From assembly GCF_016920785.2 (NCBI RefSeq), contig NW_024609846.1, positions 107,684,831-107,748,830 on the forward strand: DNA of 64,000 nucleotides. The letters run 5' to 3'. The notes under the pieces were generated by a model that saw only the letters and a program-made list of their open reading frames with translations, was not told where the DNA came from and made no database searches. This document shows, piece after piece, positions 57,401 to 59,857 of the stretch (the stretch's first letter is position 1; each line of letters begins with the position of its first letter). The DNA comes from Ixodes scapularis. Its lineage: Eukaryota > Arthropoda > Arachnida > Ixodida > Ixodidae. A program made the translations under genes and the position numbers.

Positions 57401-57517
57401 TGCTTTTTTTCCCCCAGGGTGAACCTTCCAATGGGAAATTCTCCAGATTTCTTACGTGTGTTCTCCTGCAGTCCTAACTCGACTATGAACATTACAGACA
57501 AGTGCACAATGTGGTGA
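432..57517 (+). CDS. Neprilysin-like M13 zinc metallopeptidase, 3' half of gene (8 exons)
   Basis: M13 peptidases (neprilysin / endothelin-converting enzyme family) are usually type II membrane or secreted ectoenzymes that cleave small peptides. Eight exons at 432-490, 7437-7488, 15380-15447, 25577-25707, 47822-47887, 47985-48071, 49590-49666 and 57418-57517 total 640 nt. All internal boundaries are AG/GT and all phases agree, giving about 212 residues and a stop. In order they carry the NAFY substrate-binding motif, FPAGILQPPFF, the zinc motif HEISH within GHEISHGFDDGG, the third zinc ligand Glu in GENIAD, and PHSP plus KYR, which match the conserved C-terminal His and Arg. The protein ends in CTMW, like the family's C-x-x-W terminus. 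Length and motif order match the C-terminal part of a roughly 700-residue family member; the N-terminal exons lie upstream of the window. No exon is interrupted, so the gene looks functional. One oddity is Ser after GENIADN, where Gly is usual. Confidence 0.93.
491..2297. other. Intron 1, 5' part: no recognised element
   Basis: This AT-rich intronic DNA shows short open frames on both strands, none resembling a known protein. I see no repeat or RNA gene. Confidence 0.6.
2592..2942 (-). pseudogene. GIY-YIG endonuclease domain of Penelope copy 1
   Basis: The frame reads VIYNIPLTCGRCYIVQTGRC followed by FNDRTREHATSL and a Cys/His cluster (AVHCRACQC). The family form of the box is CYIGQTGR; here the Gly is Val. 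The domain makes the nick used for target-primed insertion in this element class. The local frame is open, but the upstream RT is broken. Confidence 0.87.
3370..4290 (-). pseudogene. Penelope-like reverse transcriptase remnant
   Basis: The first segment (4290-3820) contains the block KTHKEGVPFREIVPE and ends with LDIKDMY, corresponding to RT motif A. After a frameshift the frame continues with CIGSPVAPYLSDVFLA, the characteristic Penelope motif B region, an in-frame stop, and then FRYVDDFLIL, the catalytic YVDD box. Further stops follow in the linker. The remnant is clearly related to Penelope RTs rather than LINE or LTR RTs. Confidence 0.87.
4335..4954 (+). mobile_element. CR1-like LINE 3' end, 5'-truncated, with (GAT)n tail
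   Basis: The first 60 codons (LKELAYTTLVRTNAASSIWS and on) match the post-RT region of the large LINE at 40405-46140 (LKLLLYKTLVRTKLEYAGSI). The 3' UTR ends AATAATAAATGATGATG in a (GAT)n tail, like the AATAAATGAAATG end of the large element. It sits exactly between two oppositely oriented Penelope fragments, so it is part of a nested insertion cluster. Confidence 0.8.
4955..5573 (+). mobile_element. Penelope-like element, copy 2 (GIY-YIG plus 3' tail only)
   Basis: This + strand fragment begins inside the endonuclease (IPFTCGRCYIGHTGSC) and runs to a stop at 5273, then through the same 3' tail as copy 1. It is inverted relative to copy 1 and 5'-truncated at the LINE tail. Here CYIG is intact but TGR has become TGS. 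Confidence 0.87.
5574..7436. other. Intron 1, 3' part: no recognised element
   Basis: This AT-rich intronic sequence precedes exon B. Short frames such as 6549-6770 resemble nothing I know. I see no repeats above background. Confidence 0.6.
7437..7488 (+). CDS. M13 peptidase exon B (FPAGILQPPFF)
   Basis: This 52-nt exon lies between a TTTCAG acceptor and a GTAAGT donor. It encodes FPAGILQPPFFQDGVP, the conserved block just before the zinc motif. The split first codon joins exon A to make Ile and the split last codon joins exon C to make Ser, so both junctions stay in frame. It is too short for ORF-based gene finding. Confidence 0.95.
7489..9027. other. Intron 2, 5' part: no recognised element
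   Basis: Mostly AT-rich sequence. A small cluster near 8690-8775 repeats TTAGTATAAATTATATA-type words. No coding similarity was recognised. Confidence 0.55.
9028..9155. repeat. Near-perfect 128-bp palindrome
   Basis: Two 64-bp arms meet with no spacer at GGC/GCC between 9091 and 9092. The outer ends are ATCTTATACAATC and its complement, and I count a single mismatch between the arms. The structure lies in intron 2 and could extrude a cruciform or form a hairpin in the transcript. A copying or assembly artefact is possible because such palindromes arise in chimeric reads. Confidence 0.93.
9775..10185. repeat. Degenerate 55-70-bp minisatellite (locus 1)
   Basis: Imperfect units repeat the order TAAATTTAG.GGGAAA, then GTCACGTGACCT, then ACACCAATT. 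Copies of GTCAAGTGACCT occur near 9978 and 10033, with variants near 10101 and 10158. The same words recur at 49150-49385. Confidence 0.7.
10186..10886. other. Intron 2 stretch without recognised element
   Basis: I see no coding similarity and no clear repeat in this AT-rich stretch. Confidence 0.55.
10887..11395. mobile_element. Possible non-autonomous hAT-like element with GCGGCTC motifs
   Basis: The left end reads CAGGGTCTGACAAACGGCGG followed by repeats of GCGGCTC-like words. The right end has two more GCGGCTC words and ends GGCCACTC. This arrangement is common in hAT-derived elements. The terminal repeats match poorly and I find no exact 8-bp duplication, so the call is tentative. Confidence 0.4.
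11396..12003. other. GC-rich stretch in intron 2
   Basis: From about 11680 the DNA becomes GC- and CpG-rich with overlapping open frames on both strands (11524-11907 -, 11747-12100 +). Neither frame resembles a known protein, and CpG-rich repeats often produce such frames by chance. Confidence 0.5.
12004..12381. mobile_element. Possible 378-bp MITE with 14-bp terminal inverted repeats
   Basis: GGTGGAAGAAATAC at 12004-12017 is inverted as GTATTTCTTCCACC at 12368-12381. The inside is GC-rich and non-coding. No clear target duplication flanks it. Confidence 0.5.
12488..12625. repeat. Homopolymer pair: G24 and C22
   Basis: Twenty-four G at 12488-12511 and twenty-two C at 12604-12625 are separated by 92 nt and could pair with each other. 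Open frames across them on both strands are composition artefacts. The lengths are prone to sequencing error. Confidence 0.9.
12626..15379. other. Intron 2, 3' part: no recognised element
   Basis: The stretch is AT-rich with scattered short frames (12781-13068, 14274-14612), none recognised. It runs up to the acceptor of exon C. Confidence 0.55.
15380..15447 (+). CDS. M13 peptidase exon C (HEISH zinc motif)
   Basis: The exon encodes SINMGAIGMIIGHEISHGFD followed by DG. It contains the HExxH motif whose two His bind zinc and whose Glu is the catalytic base. It follows a CTTCAG acceptor and ends G/GTAAGT. The phases (one base in, one base out) fit exons B and D. Confidence 0.97.
15575..15883. 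mobile_element. Foldback element, copy 1 (about 309 bp)
   Basis: The sequence is an imperfect palindrome over its whole length. It begins ACTCTAAAAAAAGCC and ends in the complement, with a centre around GTGACATTAAGCAATG. A second, diverged copy lies at 59858-60165. It is non-coding and probably mobilised in trans. Confidence 0.85.
15884..17111. other. Intron 3 stretch, no element recognised
   Basis: The stretch includes a C17 homopolymer (16414-16430), a short G tract near 16850 and one 112-codon frame (16069-16407) with no recognised similarity. Confidence 0.5.
17112..17326 (-). pseudogene. Orphan protein-like fragment, possible processed pseudogene
   Basis: One - strand frame reads KNIDNDKMYKHMHGDSEISE, then LVENQILKSAF, a TAG stop (17223-17225), then EGKTFDKLFPQESPVKMQVV and QEQNLMKIASASINFF before a TAA. 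The charged, low-complexity-free composition and the strong preference for G- or C-ending codons (CTG, GTC, AAG, GAG) differ from the surrounding intronic DNA and suggest a former coding sequence. I do not recognise the family. It could be a retrocopy fragment of a host gene or part of an unknown transposon protein. Confidence 0.5.
17513..18106. mobile_element. Possible TIR element of about 590 bp
   Basis: CACTTAGTTGGGAAACT near 17513 is inverted as AGTTTCCCAACTGAGTG near 18090-18106. The Gypsy 5' LTR begins five bases after the right end. The inside has a 112-codon frame (17721-18056). The target duplication is not clear. Confidence 0.45.
17721..18056 (+). CDS. Hypothetical 111-residue frame with signal-peptide-like start
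   Basis: The frame starts MMFSKIFSWKVLAALLILFL followed by CNHVSAVISG, which looks like a signal peptide with cleavage after VSA. The remainder is Arg- and Ala-rich with no recognised domain. It lies wholly inside a probable TIR element, so it is most likely a chance frame. It is listed because the N-terminus is unusually convincing. Confidence 0.2.
   Translation: MMFSKIFSWKVLAALLILFLCNHVSAVISGSASRPWGILTAAVIGGASAWVAPLKRLFPYLFWRRNGRSNPKYKSQWTLSNAVLHPVPRVAAAGEMAAAGSSLAWFSSTNR
18111..18250 (+). repeat. 5' LTR of Gypsy element 1
   Basis: About 140 bp starting TGTGGCCAGCGGCATC matches 24390-24532 over its length with scattered differences. It carries AATAAA at 18191-18196. The element's putative primer-binding site follows directly. 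The right boundary is good to a few bases. Confidence 0.85.
18253..18264 (+). other. Putative primer-binding site, Gypsy 1
   Basis: TGGTGTCAGAAG follows the 5' LTR within a few bases. TGG at this place is the complement of a tRNA CCA end. The tRNA used was not determined. Confidence 0.6.
18510..19130 (+). pseudogene. Gypsy 1 gag remnant with CCHC zinc knuckles
   Basis: In a broken + strand frame the capsid-like part contains ERFEEHCKPVVKVAYHDFVF and ERFYEWLTEFRRLIQNFE, typical of Gypsy gag. The nucleocapsid part has CAKCGYGYHEN, a stop, and a second knuckle (CNQSGKRNHFASVC) whose second Cys is now Ser. At least four in-frame stops are present. Confidence 0.8.
19140..19587 (+). pseudogene. 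Gypsy 1 protease to pre-RT remnant
   Basis: The region reads WKVEANIEGNPV, the lead-in to a retropepsin, but the expected DTGA active site is missing through deletion. It ends with YEAARPFEETFKGLG, the conserved stretch before RT, where the insert begins. Confidence 0.65.
19600..19960. repeat. Degenerate CTAAAGGGCCC-type repeats (left end of insert)
   Basis: Words such as CTAAAGGGCCC followed by NTCAAAAC recur several times and include small inverted pairs, for example CATCAAAACGTTTTGATG. The same core recurs at the other end of the insert. Confidence 0.75.
20521..20812. repeat. 37-bp tandem repeat, about 8 units, two alternating variants
   Basis: Each unit contains GACGGTGAGCTGACC and AATTCCC. 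Variants starting GAAGCGACGGACTTC and GAGGCGACGAACTTC alternate, giving a 74-bp higher-order unit. Because 37 is not a multiple of three, the long - strand frames here (20308-20998) cycle through the repeats in all phases and are artefacts. Confidence 0.93.
21655..21856. repeat. 17-bp tandem repeat (GGGTCTAAAGGGTTGAC)
   Basis: About ten imperfect units of GGGTCTAAAGGGTTGAC run to the right end of the insert. The central units are the best conserved. The unit is G-rich on this strand. Confidence 0.9.
21887..22750 (+). pseudogene. Gypsy 1 reverse transcriptase remnant
   Basis: The domain begins VKPARSVALALFDKVKAELD and continues through LDPVDLNKALRREHCHMPT, FSALDASTGFWQI and MPFGIGAAP to VVMDDILVCG. 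The catalytic box is MDD where Y-x-DD or similar is usual. A stop follows NGVIPPSPN, another follows KAEVC, and frameshifts separate the thumb region (KTFLGMVSFVARSIS). Confidence 0.88.
22740..23030 (+). pseudogene. Gypsy 1 RNase H remnant
   Basis: The frame contains LDASQRGVGAVILQNGRPLA, then YSSRSLTEVHEKYAEIKKEM and SDHRPLEAMF. These are the Gypsy RNase H Asp, Glu and Asp blocks in the expected order. It is frame-linked to neither the RT nor the integrase. Confidence 0.85.
23080..24341 (+). pseudogene. Gypsy 1 integrase remnant
   Basis: The zinc-binding region contains LLHAAHWNTERMKQRARDV and CALCRQHKPRNQ. The core shows MDLF for the first Asp and LISDNGPQFNSHKFAEF for the second. The third acid falls at AMAKRAVQEAK, where Lys replaces the usual catalytic Glu. 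The C-terminal part (GSTVSVFDCRTSHWS) runs to a stop at 24341. Several frameshifts and stops break the frame. Confidence 0.85.
24377..24389 (+). other. Polypurine tract, Gypsy 1
   Basis: AAAAAAGGGGAGA directly precedes the TGTGGG start of the 3' LTR, as expected for plus-strand priming. Confidence 0.85.
24390..24532 (+). repeat. 3' LTR of Gypsy element 1
   Basis: It starts TGTGGGCAGCGGCATCG and matches the 5' LTR. It carries AATAAA at 24470-24475 in the same orientation as the host gene. The exact 3' end and target duplication are unclear. Confidence 0.83.
24533..25576. other. Intron 3, 3' part
   Basis: The stretch contains a small inverted repeat (CCCAATATAGAAGAC with its partner about 8 nt away, near 24829-24866) and a second one near 25031-25103 (CTCGTCTGG / CCAGACGAG). 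No coding similarity was recognised before exon D. Confidence 0.5.
25577..25707 (+). CDS. M13 peptidase exon D
   Basis: The exon starts after a CACCAG acceptor, completes a Gly codon and reads GSQFDGDGQLRNWWT, followed by a Cys-containing block (AQCFIDQYSNVTV). The DG-x-L-x-x-WW block is typical of M13 just after the zinc helix. Asn-Val-Thr and Asn-Leu-Thr are potential N-glycosylation sites. The donor is GTAAGC and the exon ends on a complete codon. Confidence 0.95.
25708..26079. other. Start of intron 4, GGACC-rich segment
   Basis: Near 25830-25915 the words GGACCGG and GGTCCTGGT recur in both orientations. No gene was recognised. Confidence 0.5.
26080..27060 (-). mobile_element. LINE remnant (RT to 3' end), - strand
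   Basis: On the - strand, GVLQGSV is followed by LADDCAIYWEI near 26839-26860, corresponding to the LINE RT motif GVPQGSVLGP and the catalytic FADD box. RSDINNIAQW follows, and near the end (26257-26075) HSSFLPRTFQEWNHLPG matches the common LINE C-terminus. Stops and shifts throughout show it is dead. It resembles CR1/Jockey-type elements. Confidence 0.75.
27105..27560. repeat. Degenerate GAGTGTGAGT minisatellite
   Basis: Words such as GTGAGTGTGATCGTGAGT and CGAGAACTCATGAGCGTGAG recur with no strict period. A related array lies at 39555-39930. The long frame starting at 27512 begins in this repeat and is not a gene. Confidence 0.85.
27911..27930. repeat. G20 homopolymer
   Basis: Twenty consecutive G lie within a GC-rich segment. 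Frames read across it are unreliable. Confidence 0.9.
28164..28889. mobile_element. hAT-type MITE with perfect 8-bp target duplication
   Basis: The 726-bp element starts CAGTCTTGGGTA and ends TACCCAAGACTG. It is flanked on both sides by the identical octamer GATAAAAT (28156-28163 and 28890-28897), the hallmark of hAT insertion. Subterminal regions are rich in GTAACG and AGTAAC words in inverted orientation. It has no transposase. Confidence 0.9.
28898..31051. other. Intron 4 segment, partly GC-rich, no gene recognised
   Basis: A GC-rich stretch (about 29090-29750) gives overlapping frames on both strands without recognised similarity. CACTCTTAGAAAAAA at 29744 has a near-complement at 33063-33077. 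Two CTCF-like motifs lie near 30279 and 30321. Confidence 0.45.
30279..30292 (+). promoter_or_regulatory. CTCF-like core motif
   Basis: CCACCAGATGGCGG fits the animal CTCF core consensus (CCASYAGRKGGCRS) at every position. A weaker match (GCTAGGTGGCGC) lies at 30321-30332. Binding is not demonstrated. Confidence 0.4.
31056..31939. mobile_element. TTAA-flanked piggyBac-like non-autonomous element
   Basis: The 884-bp segment begins AGGGGCAATGAAG and ends CTTCATTGTCCCT. TTAA stands on both sides (31052-31055 and 31940-31943). TTAA duplication and short inverted ends are the piggyBac pattern. The interior is GC-rich and non-coding as far as I can tell. Confidence 0.75.
31944..33280. other. Intron 4 segment, no gene recognised
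   Basis: Overlapping frames occur on both strands (32230-32863), with inverted GGCC-rich words near 32660-32690. A TTTTTTCTTAGAGTG end-like sequence sits at 33063-33077. No protein similarity was recognised. Confidence 0.45.
33281..33398. repeat. Two abutting perfect hairpins (39-bp and 16-bp arms)
   Basis: Arms 33281-33319 and 33321-33359 are perfect complements around a single G. A second hairpin (33358-33373 with 33383-33398, starting GCTCATGTGAAGCGTA) overlaps its end by two bases. This is intronic and non-coding. Confidence 0.95.
33399..35430. other. Intron 4 segment, no gene recognised
   Basis: The sequence is mixed, with a CCGCTAGATGGCGC motif at 34199-34212. Short frames occur but resemble nothing known. 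Confidence 0.45.
35431..35649. mobile_element. MITE-like inverted repeat element (about 219 bp)
   Basis: GGTTCACATATCTGCGTTCC near 35436 is inverted as GGAACGCAGATGTGTGAACC near 35622-35642, with further complementary blocks inside (CACCGGGACGA / TCGTCCCGGTG). No coding capacity. Confidence 0.7.
36250..36390. repeat. Two related units ending in CTCF-like words
   Basis: TACCCAGTATTTCTTGCTTC near 36250 and TACCCAATATTTCTTGTTTC near 36341 are followed by GGCGCCACC and CGCTAGATGGCGCC respectively. A related combination appears at 34176-34212. They look like copies of one short dispersed repeat. Confidence 0.6.
36450..36606. mobile_element. 157-bp MITE starting TAGGGGTGTGCGA
   Basis: The ends are inverted over about 35 bp: TAGGGGTGTGCGAGTAGTGG at the left, and CCACTATTCGCCCACCCCTA at the right. 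AATCGAATAGCGC / GCGCTATTCAATT extend the pairing. Flanks share GTGAGCA, but no exact duplication is evident. Confidence 0.75.
36648..36914. mobile_element. 267-bp foldback MITE
   Basis: TATACTTCGTTTCA at the left end is inverted as TGAAACGAAGTATA at the right end. The palindrome continues inward through GAGCCGAAGGGCCAATCAAA for more than 100 bp per arm. Similar frames on both strands (MSRRANQTA) simply reflect the symmetry. Confidence 0.85.
37680..37815. repeat. Degenerate 15-bp GTCGATGAAAC-type repeats (locus 1)
   Basis: Variants of GTCGATGAAACGATC repeat with poor fidelity. A cleaner array of the same type is at 63858-63940. Confidence 0.65.
38322..39124. mobile_element. 803-bp foldback element with arms of about 400 bp
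   Basis: The ends are TACAGGGTGTTTCAGAGAAC and GTTCTCTGAAACACCCTCTA, and TATA lies on both sides. The two halves are complementary almost throughout, up to a centre near 38722 with CAGCCTCTGCTGCG / CGCAGCAGAGGTTG. Mirror-image frames on opposite strands (38493-38885 +, 38750-38953 -) are by-products. Confidence 0.88.
39555..39930. repeat. Degenerate GTGAGGACCTGTGAGTGTGA minisatellite
   Basis: Units of about 10-25 bp built from GTGAGGACC, GTGATGACC and GTGAGTGTGA repeat without a strict period. It resembles the array at 27105-27560. Confidence 0.85.
40405..41354 (+). repeat. Three tandem 320-bp monomers (LINE 5' region)
   Basis: CTATCCATCGCTATCGG or CTGTCCATCGCTATCGG recurs at 40421, 40740 and 41060, spacings of 319 and 320 bp. 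Unit 1 is slightly truncated, and unit 3 diverges after TCGTTGCAG where ORF1 begins. Position directly upstream of ORF1 suggests reiterated promoter units, as in mouse L1. Confidence 0.93.
41325..42371 (+). pseudogene. LINE ORF1 with 2A-like peptide and RRM-like region
   Basis: I chose the ATG at 41325 (MPKFFVV), the last in-frame Met before a hydrophobic leader (LELFSVVAAYVESVGF, LLLLLGG). Codons 67-74 read DIETNPGP (Pro 41544-41546), an exact fit to the 2A ribosome-skipping motif D-V/I-E-x-N-P-G-P. A coiled-coil-like stretch follows (ALSNLTARVNQLESDISSV). After a stop at 41821-41823 and a frameshift, the frame from 41871 reads DKDKETWAQSEKTVVDECLE and CIERGHHLG, typical of the RNA-binding ORF1p of CR1/L1-type elements, with a further stop at 42066-42068. 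The host start codon is uncertain because the frame is open upstream into the monomers. Confidence 0.83.
42408..46014 (+). pseudogene. LINE ORF2: endonuclease and reverse transcriptase, broken
   Basis: The endonuclease part shows NIRSIMNKRDDL, SETWL, GGGMLV, GDFNYP and SDHSVLHF, in order but across frameshifts near 42750 and 42890. After the inserted element, RT motifs follow: DWKVGKVIALHKGG, NFRPISLTS, FLEFSKAFDKVPH, GVPQGSVLGP and LFADECVIYKE. The catalytic Asp-Asp is Asp-Glu (45210-45215). The post-RT region (LVRTKLEYAGSIWNP, then DWNRLPASVV) ends at a TAG (46012-46014). Replacement of the second Asp should abolish polymerisation. Confidence 0.88.
43566..44356. mobile_element. piggyBac-like non-autonomous element inside LINE ORF2
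   Basis: The 791-bp segment begins GGCTCTGTTATACTCCGACG and ends in its complement. It is flanked by TTAA (43562-43565) and TTTA (44357-44360), one copy probably mutated. It separates two halves of the LINE RT (INPPSSPGIV and DTNGEEVPSEI), proving insertion after the LINE. The inside is GC- and CpG-rich and its frames (for example 43817-44311 +) match no family I know. Confidence 0.85.
46141..47746. other. End of intron 4, no element recognised
   Basis: AT-rich sequence follows the LINE tail, with a few short frames (47068-47310) resembling nothing known. Confidence 0.55.
47747..47791. promoter_or_regulatory. 20-bp stem-loop just upstream of exon E
   Basis: GATTATTTATAGCATTTTAC pairs perfectly with its complement across the 5-nt loop AGAGC. 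It ends 30 nt before exon E, in the zone where branch point and polypyrimidine tract are expected, so it could influence recognition of the zinc-ligand exon. The regulatory role is inference. Confidence 0.6.
47822..47887 (+). CDS. M13 peptidase exon E (GENIAD, third zinc ligand)
   Basis: This 22-codon exon encodes LNGINTQGENIADNSGLRAA plus YL. Glu in GENIAD is the family's third zinc ligand, and the Asp four residues later orients an active-site His. The usual GENIADNGG has become GENIADNSG here. The acceptor is a long T-tract plus CAG and the donor is GTAAGA. A 20-bp stem-loop (47747-47791) ends 30 nt upstream of the exon. Confidence 0.97.
47985..48071 (+). CDS. M13 peptidase exon F
   Basis: This 29-codon exon encodes ALKKFNDTDEVLPGLNLTGD and then QLFFVSNAM. 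LPGL-x-x-x-x-x-QLFF is a typical M13 block. The intron before it is only 97 nt, in contrast to the 22-kb intron before exon E. Asn-Asp-Thr and Asn-Leu-Thr are potential glycosylation sites. Confidence 0.95.
48072..49149. other. Intron 6, 5' part
   Basis: AT-rich with a short palindrome (ATCAAATC / GATTTGAT near 48490-48507) and a GGCGTC repeat near 49105-49140. No gene recognised. Confidence 0.55.
49150..49385. repeat. Degenerate minisatellite with TAAATTTAGCGGGGAAATTC core (locus 2)
   Basis: Imperfect units contain AAATTTAGCGGGGAAATTCAC, CACATGACCTCAACACC and CAATTTCCGCGCTA. It shares the order of words with the array at 9775-10185 in intron 2 and ends about 200 bp before exon G. Confidence 0.75.
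49590..49666 (+). CDS. M13 peptidase exon G (VWC, PHSP, KYR)
   Basis: The exon begins VWCNN after a TTTTTTTAG acceptor and ends with YDPHSPAKY plus two bases of an Arg codon completed by exon H. Trp-Cys, the His of HSP and the following Arg are conserved in M13; the His stabilises the transition state and the Arg contacts substrate. The donor is GTGAGT. Confidence 0.95.
49667..50889. other. Intron 7, 5' part
   Basis: An imperfect inverted repeat spans about 50308-50417 (ATTGCGCACAAATAG / CTGTTTGTTCGCAAT). No gene or other element recognised. Confidence 0.5.
50890..51025 (-). repeat. tRNA-like (SINE or LTR) sequence 1
   Basis: On the - strand, TGGCCGAATGG (complement of 50981-50991) resembles a pol III A box and GATTCGATTAC (50938-50948) a degenerate B box at normal tRNA spacing. 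The tail is TTTTATTTATTCTTTCAAC. It is adjacent to the 3' side of the antisense Gypsy 2. It is not a functional tRNA gene; it is either a tRNA-derived SINE or part of an LTR. Confidence 0.6.
51164..52256 (-). pseudogene. Gypsy 2 integrase remnant
   Basis: The zinc-binding region reads CHDDPKFGHLGYSRILARI and SWYECQRRK, the first Cys of the pair being lost. In the core the first acid (IGVNLLG) is Asn and the second (LITVRGSSLM) is Val, while Glu in NELTERLNKT is kept. The C-terminal tail (EVVSVVRLKLYY) ends at 51164. Confidence 0.83.
52771..53490 (-). pseudogene. Gypsy 2 RT and RNase H remnant
   Basis: FSGDFDKHFGRLRAILQAIR follows a decayed catalytic box (Leu-Asn-Asp after a stop, in place of Tyr-Leu-Asp-Asp), then KFLGHLVSNEGVRPDPDKT. 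RNase H begins near 52850 with TEIYTDTRNAGLEAILVQVQ, where DTRNAG stands for the usual DASNAG. Confidence 0.82.
54532..55502 (-). pseudogene. Gypsy 2 gag remnant with CCHC knuckle
   Basis: The 136-residue frame at 55502-55092 contains DIIREVVQEELKKLLP and a Pro-rich tail, typical of this gag type. The knuckle frame at 54993 onward has VCFHCVEPGHVCRRCAYRK, fitting C-x2-C-x4-H-x4-C. The frame runs on to 54532, where the protease start (NVVIDGGEASAL) is followed by frame loss. Confidence 0.8.
55503..56224. other. Intron 7 segment, no element recognised
   Basis: The stretch upstream of gag 2 would be expected to hold a 5' LTR, but I could not match it to 50700-51160. AT-rich beyond 55800. Confidence 0.45.
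56225..56281. repeat. Perfect 24-bp hairpin with 9-nt loop
   Basis: GGTAGTTAGGAATACTTGAC and four more bases (56225-56248) pair perfectly with 56258-56281. Isolated perfect hairpins like this recur in the window. Confidence 0.93.
56282..57417. other. Intron 7, 3' end
   Basis: A 149-codon - strand frame (56853-56404) is present but resembles nothing known and lacks repeats or codon bias. The rest is AT-rich up to the acceptor of exon H. Confidence 0.5.
57418..57517 (+). CDS. M13 peptidase terminal exon H
   Basis: The exon completes the Arg codon and continues VNLPMGNSPDFLRVFSCSPN, then STMNITDKCTMW and a TGA. F-x-C-x-x-x-S-x-M-N and the final C-x-x-W are the family's C-terminal signature, with both Cys used in disulfides. 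The acceptor follows a T/C tract ending CCCCCAG. Confidence 0.95.
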
Positions 57518-57555
57518 CCAAACGCAGGCAACAACTCCATATAAAAATCGATTTG

Positions 57556-57561
57556 AATAAA
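57556..57561 (+). promoter_or_regulatory. Candidate poly(A) signal of the M13 gene
   Basis: An AATAAA hexamer lies 39 nt after the stop codon, on the coding strand. It is the first canonical signal downstream and would give a very short 3' UTR. Later signals could also be used. Confidence 0.55.
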
Positions 57562-59224
57562 ATTCCACAATTTAAACCATGGATCTCTCATAGCGCGCAT
57601 GCGCACTGACGCTATAGAAGTAAAAACTTTAAGTATGTAAAAAAAGAAAACTAAGAGAAGACGTAGTGCATATATTTGCGTAATTGTTACATTGCAGGTC
57701 GGTCTTTCTTAACGGATTTTCTCAAAAGAATTACGCGGCTCATTTTGCTTCAAACGCTTTTTTTATATTGCACAATATTTTCTTGCTACTTGTGTTTTTG
57801 TTTTATTATAGTCCGCATAGTTCGCACGTGAAATTCTCATTAGCAACGCGTCTTTAAAAATGCAAGTTTAATCAGCACGCACAAAAAAATAACTTTTATG
57901 ATACAGAGCTCATCATTAACATAATCTGACATGTACAATATCTGTAATATCTCGTGATATTGAACATCATTGAAAAACAAGTCCTTCAATATTCCGACAC
58001 CGCAGATAGTCCACACCGCGTAATTTGTCAGATTTCAAACGTGTACAGTCCCAGGACTATAGTCAGAATATAAGAATATATGAGAGAAATGGTACACTTG
58101 ATACCATCTCTCAGTTTTATGTACCAAGCAAAACATGGACACTAATCTGGTCATCTCAAACCTGTAAGCATATAAAATAATCATCCACGTTTTGTTATCG
58201 GAATCACAACTCTTGCTGCGACATAATATTAATATTAGTAAGATACAATACAATACATTTACTTTCGAGTACTATACTCATGACGAAGCAGTCTGGTTCG
58301 TCAAAGTCGACAAGGGATTGTGTGACTGAACCTTTTAGGTACAGTTGGTAACATATTCAATAGTAATAGTAATATAATAATAATAATAATAATAATATAT
58401 AAGAATAATATCATTAAATAATAATATTCCATCATTATTGTATTTGGTTCCAAGAAACCACCATAAGGTGTTGGTGCTGGCATACCGACATATGCAAGCA
58501 TTTACTAAAATAATAATTGTAATAATAGTACCTTTTGTTTTAGCGAAATATTTTGAAAAGTTGACTAGGTGACAAGATAAAAAAAAAAGCTGTGCGAAAC
58601 AATTTGACGATTCGCCGAGCTATCTAAGCTAGCAGTCGCTATGCAGGCACCAAAAGAAATTATACAGTTAACAGGCTAAGAAACATGGATTGATTATTTC
58701 GAGAAATGATATATTTCCAATCATCTTACTCGGCACGTTTTTAATTAGACTTATAAAGTACTCATTAAACTCATTTGACAATGTTTGTCTTCTGAGCTCT
58801 TAACCATTGTGGTTGATTTCTTCCACTTGTTTTGTGCAACATGAACCACCCAAGACAGGTTTTAGTTTTTCTGTGTTTTTTTAAAAGTCGACTCTGTCAT
58901 TATACGAGAGAAAAAAGCCACAAAAAATAGATTTCTTCGGCATTTCAGATTTTTTTGCTTAATTGGTTTCGATAACGTCTGAAAATTGTTAGTTGTTCGA
59001 TTGATTTGGTTTTCACCAATTTTTTATATTACGCATTTTTCGTACGAAGATTTCTCAGTAATTCTTTCGTAACCAATGGTTTCCGACATTTTTTATCAGT
59101 GCCTATTTTTTTTTCTTTCGAAAAGCAGCTTTCATATACTTTTTTTCCTGCTTTAAGGACAAATCTCATGCGCCCTCTGCGTTCATTTTATGAAGGACAT
59201 CATCCCAATCCAAACAAACTAGTT
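57562..59224. other. 3' flank, first part
   Basis: AT-rich DNA after the peptidase gene, including an (AAT/ATA)n-rich tract at about 58365-58435. No gene recognised. Confidence 0.55.
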
Positions 59225-59790
59225 TCTCTCTGAAGTCGTAAATGTTACCAGGCGTTATAATTTGAAAGTATGGCGGGCTGATTATTATGTTTTATGTTCA
59301 CAGTTTGCTTTTTCTTTATACACAAAAATTTACCCAAGTGATCGCTTATATCAGCTATCACCACGCCAGATTTGATATACGAGCTTGTATTAAATAAATC
59401 CGACTTTTTCGATGATTCACTCGTAGTTCTTGTTACAGTATTTACCACAACCTCACATCCGTTCGCTTTAATGAGCGCATGAAATTGTATTGTAATTTAC
59501 ATGTTGCTCCAATTAGAAGTTGAAATTAAAATCGCCTCCCATGACTATGTTGTATTTATTTTAATTCGTGATATCGAGGAAAAAACTCTAAGTACACTAA
59601 ACGGGAAGAGAGGTTCCCACTTTGCGGGCCATAACAGACGTCGATAATGCTCTGTTGGATCATTCAGGACAGCATCTCGCAGTCTTTGTGAACGCTGCAA
59701 TAATGAAACAATGGGTTGATTTCTTGCATTTTTAGATTTATCACATTTATAGATATTTCGTGTGCGTTGATGTAGCCGCCGTTGTACTGG
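59225..59790 (-). mobile_element. LINE endonuclease fragment, - strand
   Basis: On the - strand, VCYGPQSGNLSSRLVYLEFF is followed by NIVMGGDFNFNF (GDFN box, 59523-59542) and FNTSSYIKSGVVIADISDHL (SDH box, 59333-59359). These are the last blocks of a LINE apurinic-type endonuclease. The fragment differs from the large LINE and has stops. Confidence 0.75.
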
Positions 59791-59857
59791 AACTCACGTT
59801 TTTACTGTCAGGCGAATTTTCGATTTTTCTTATTGAAATACTAGACAAGTGATGCAC

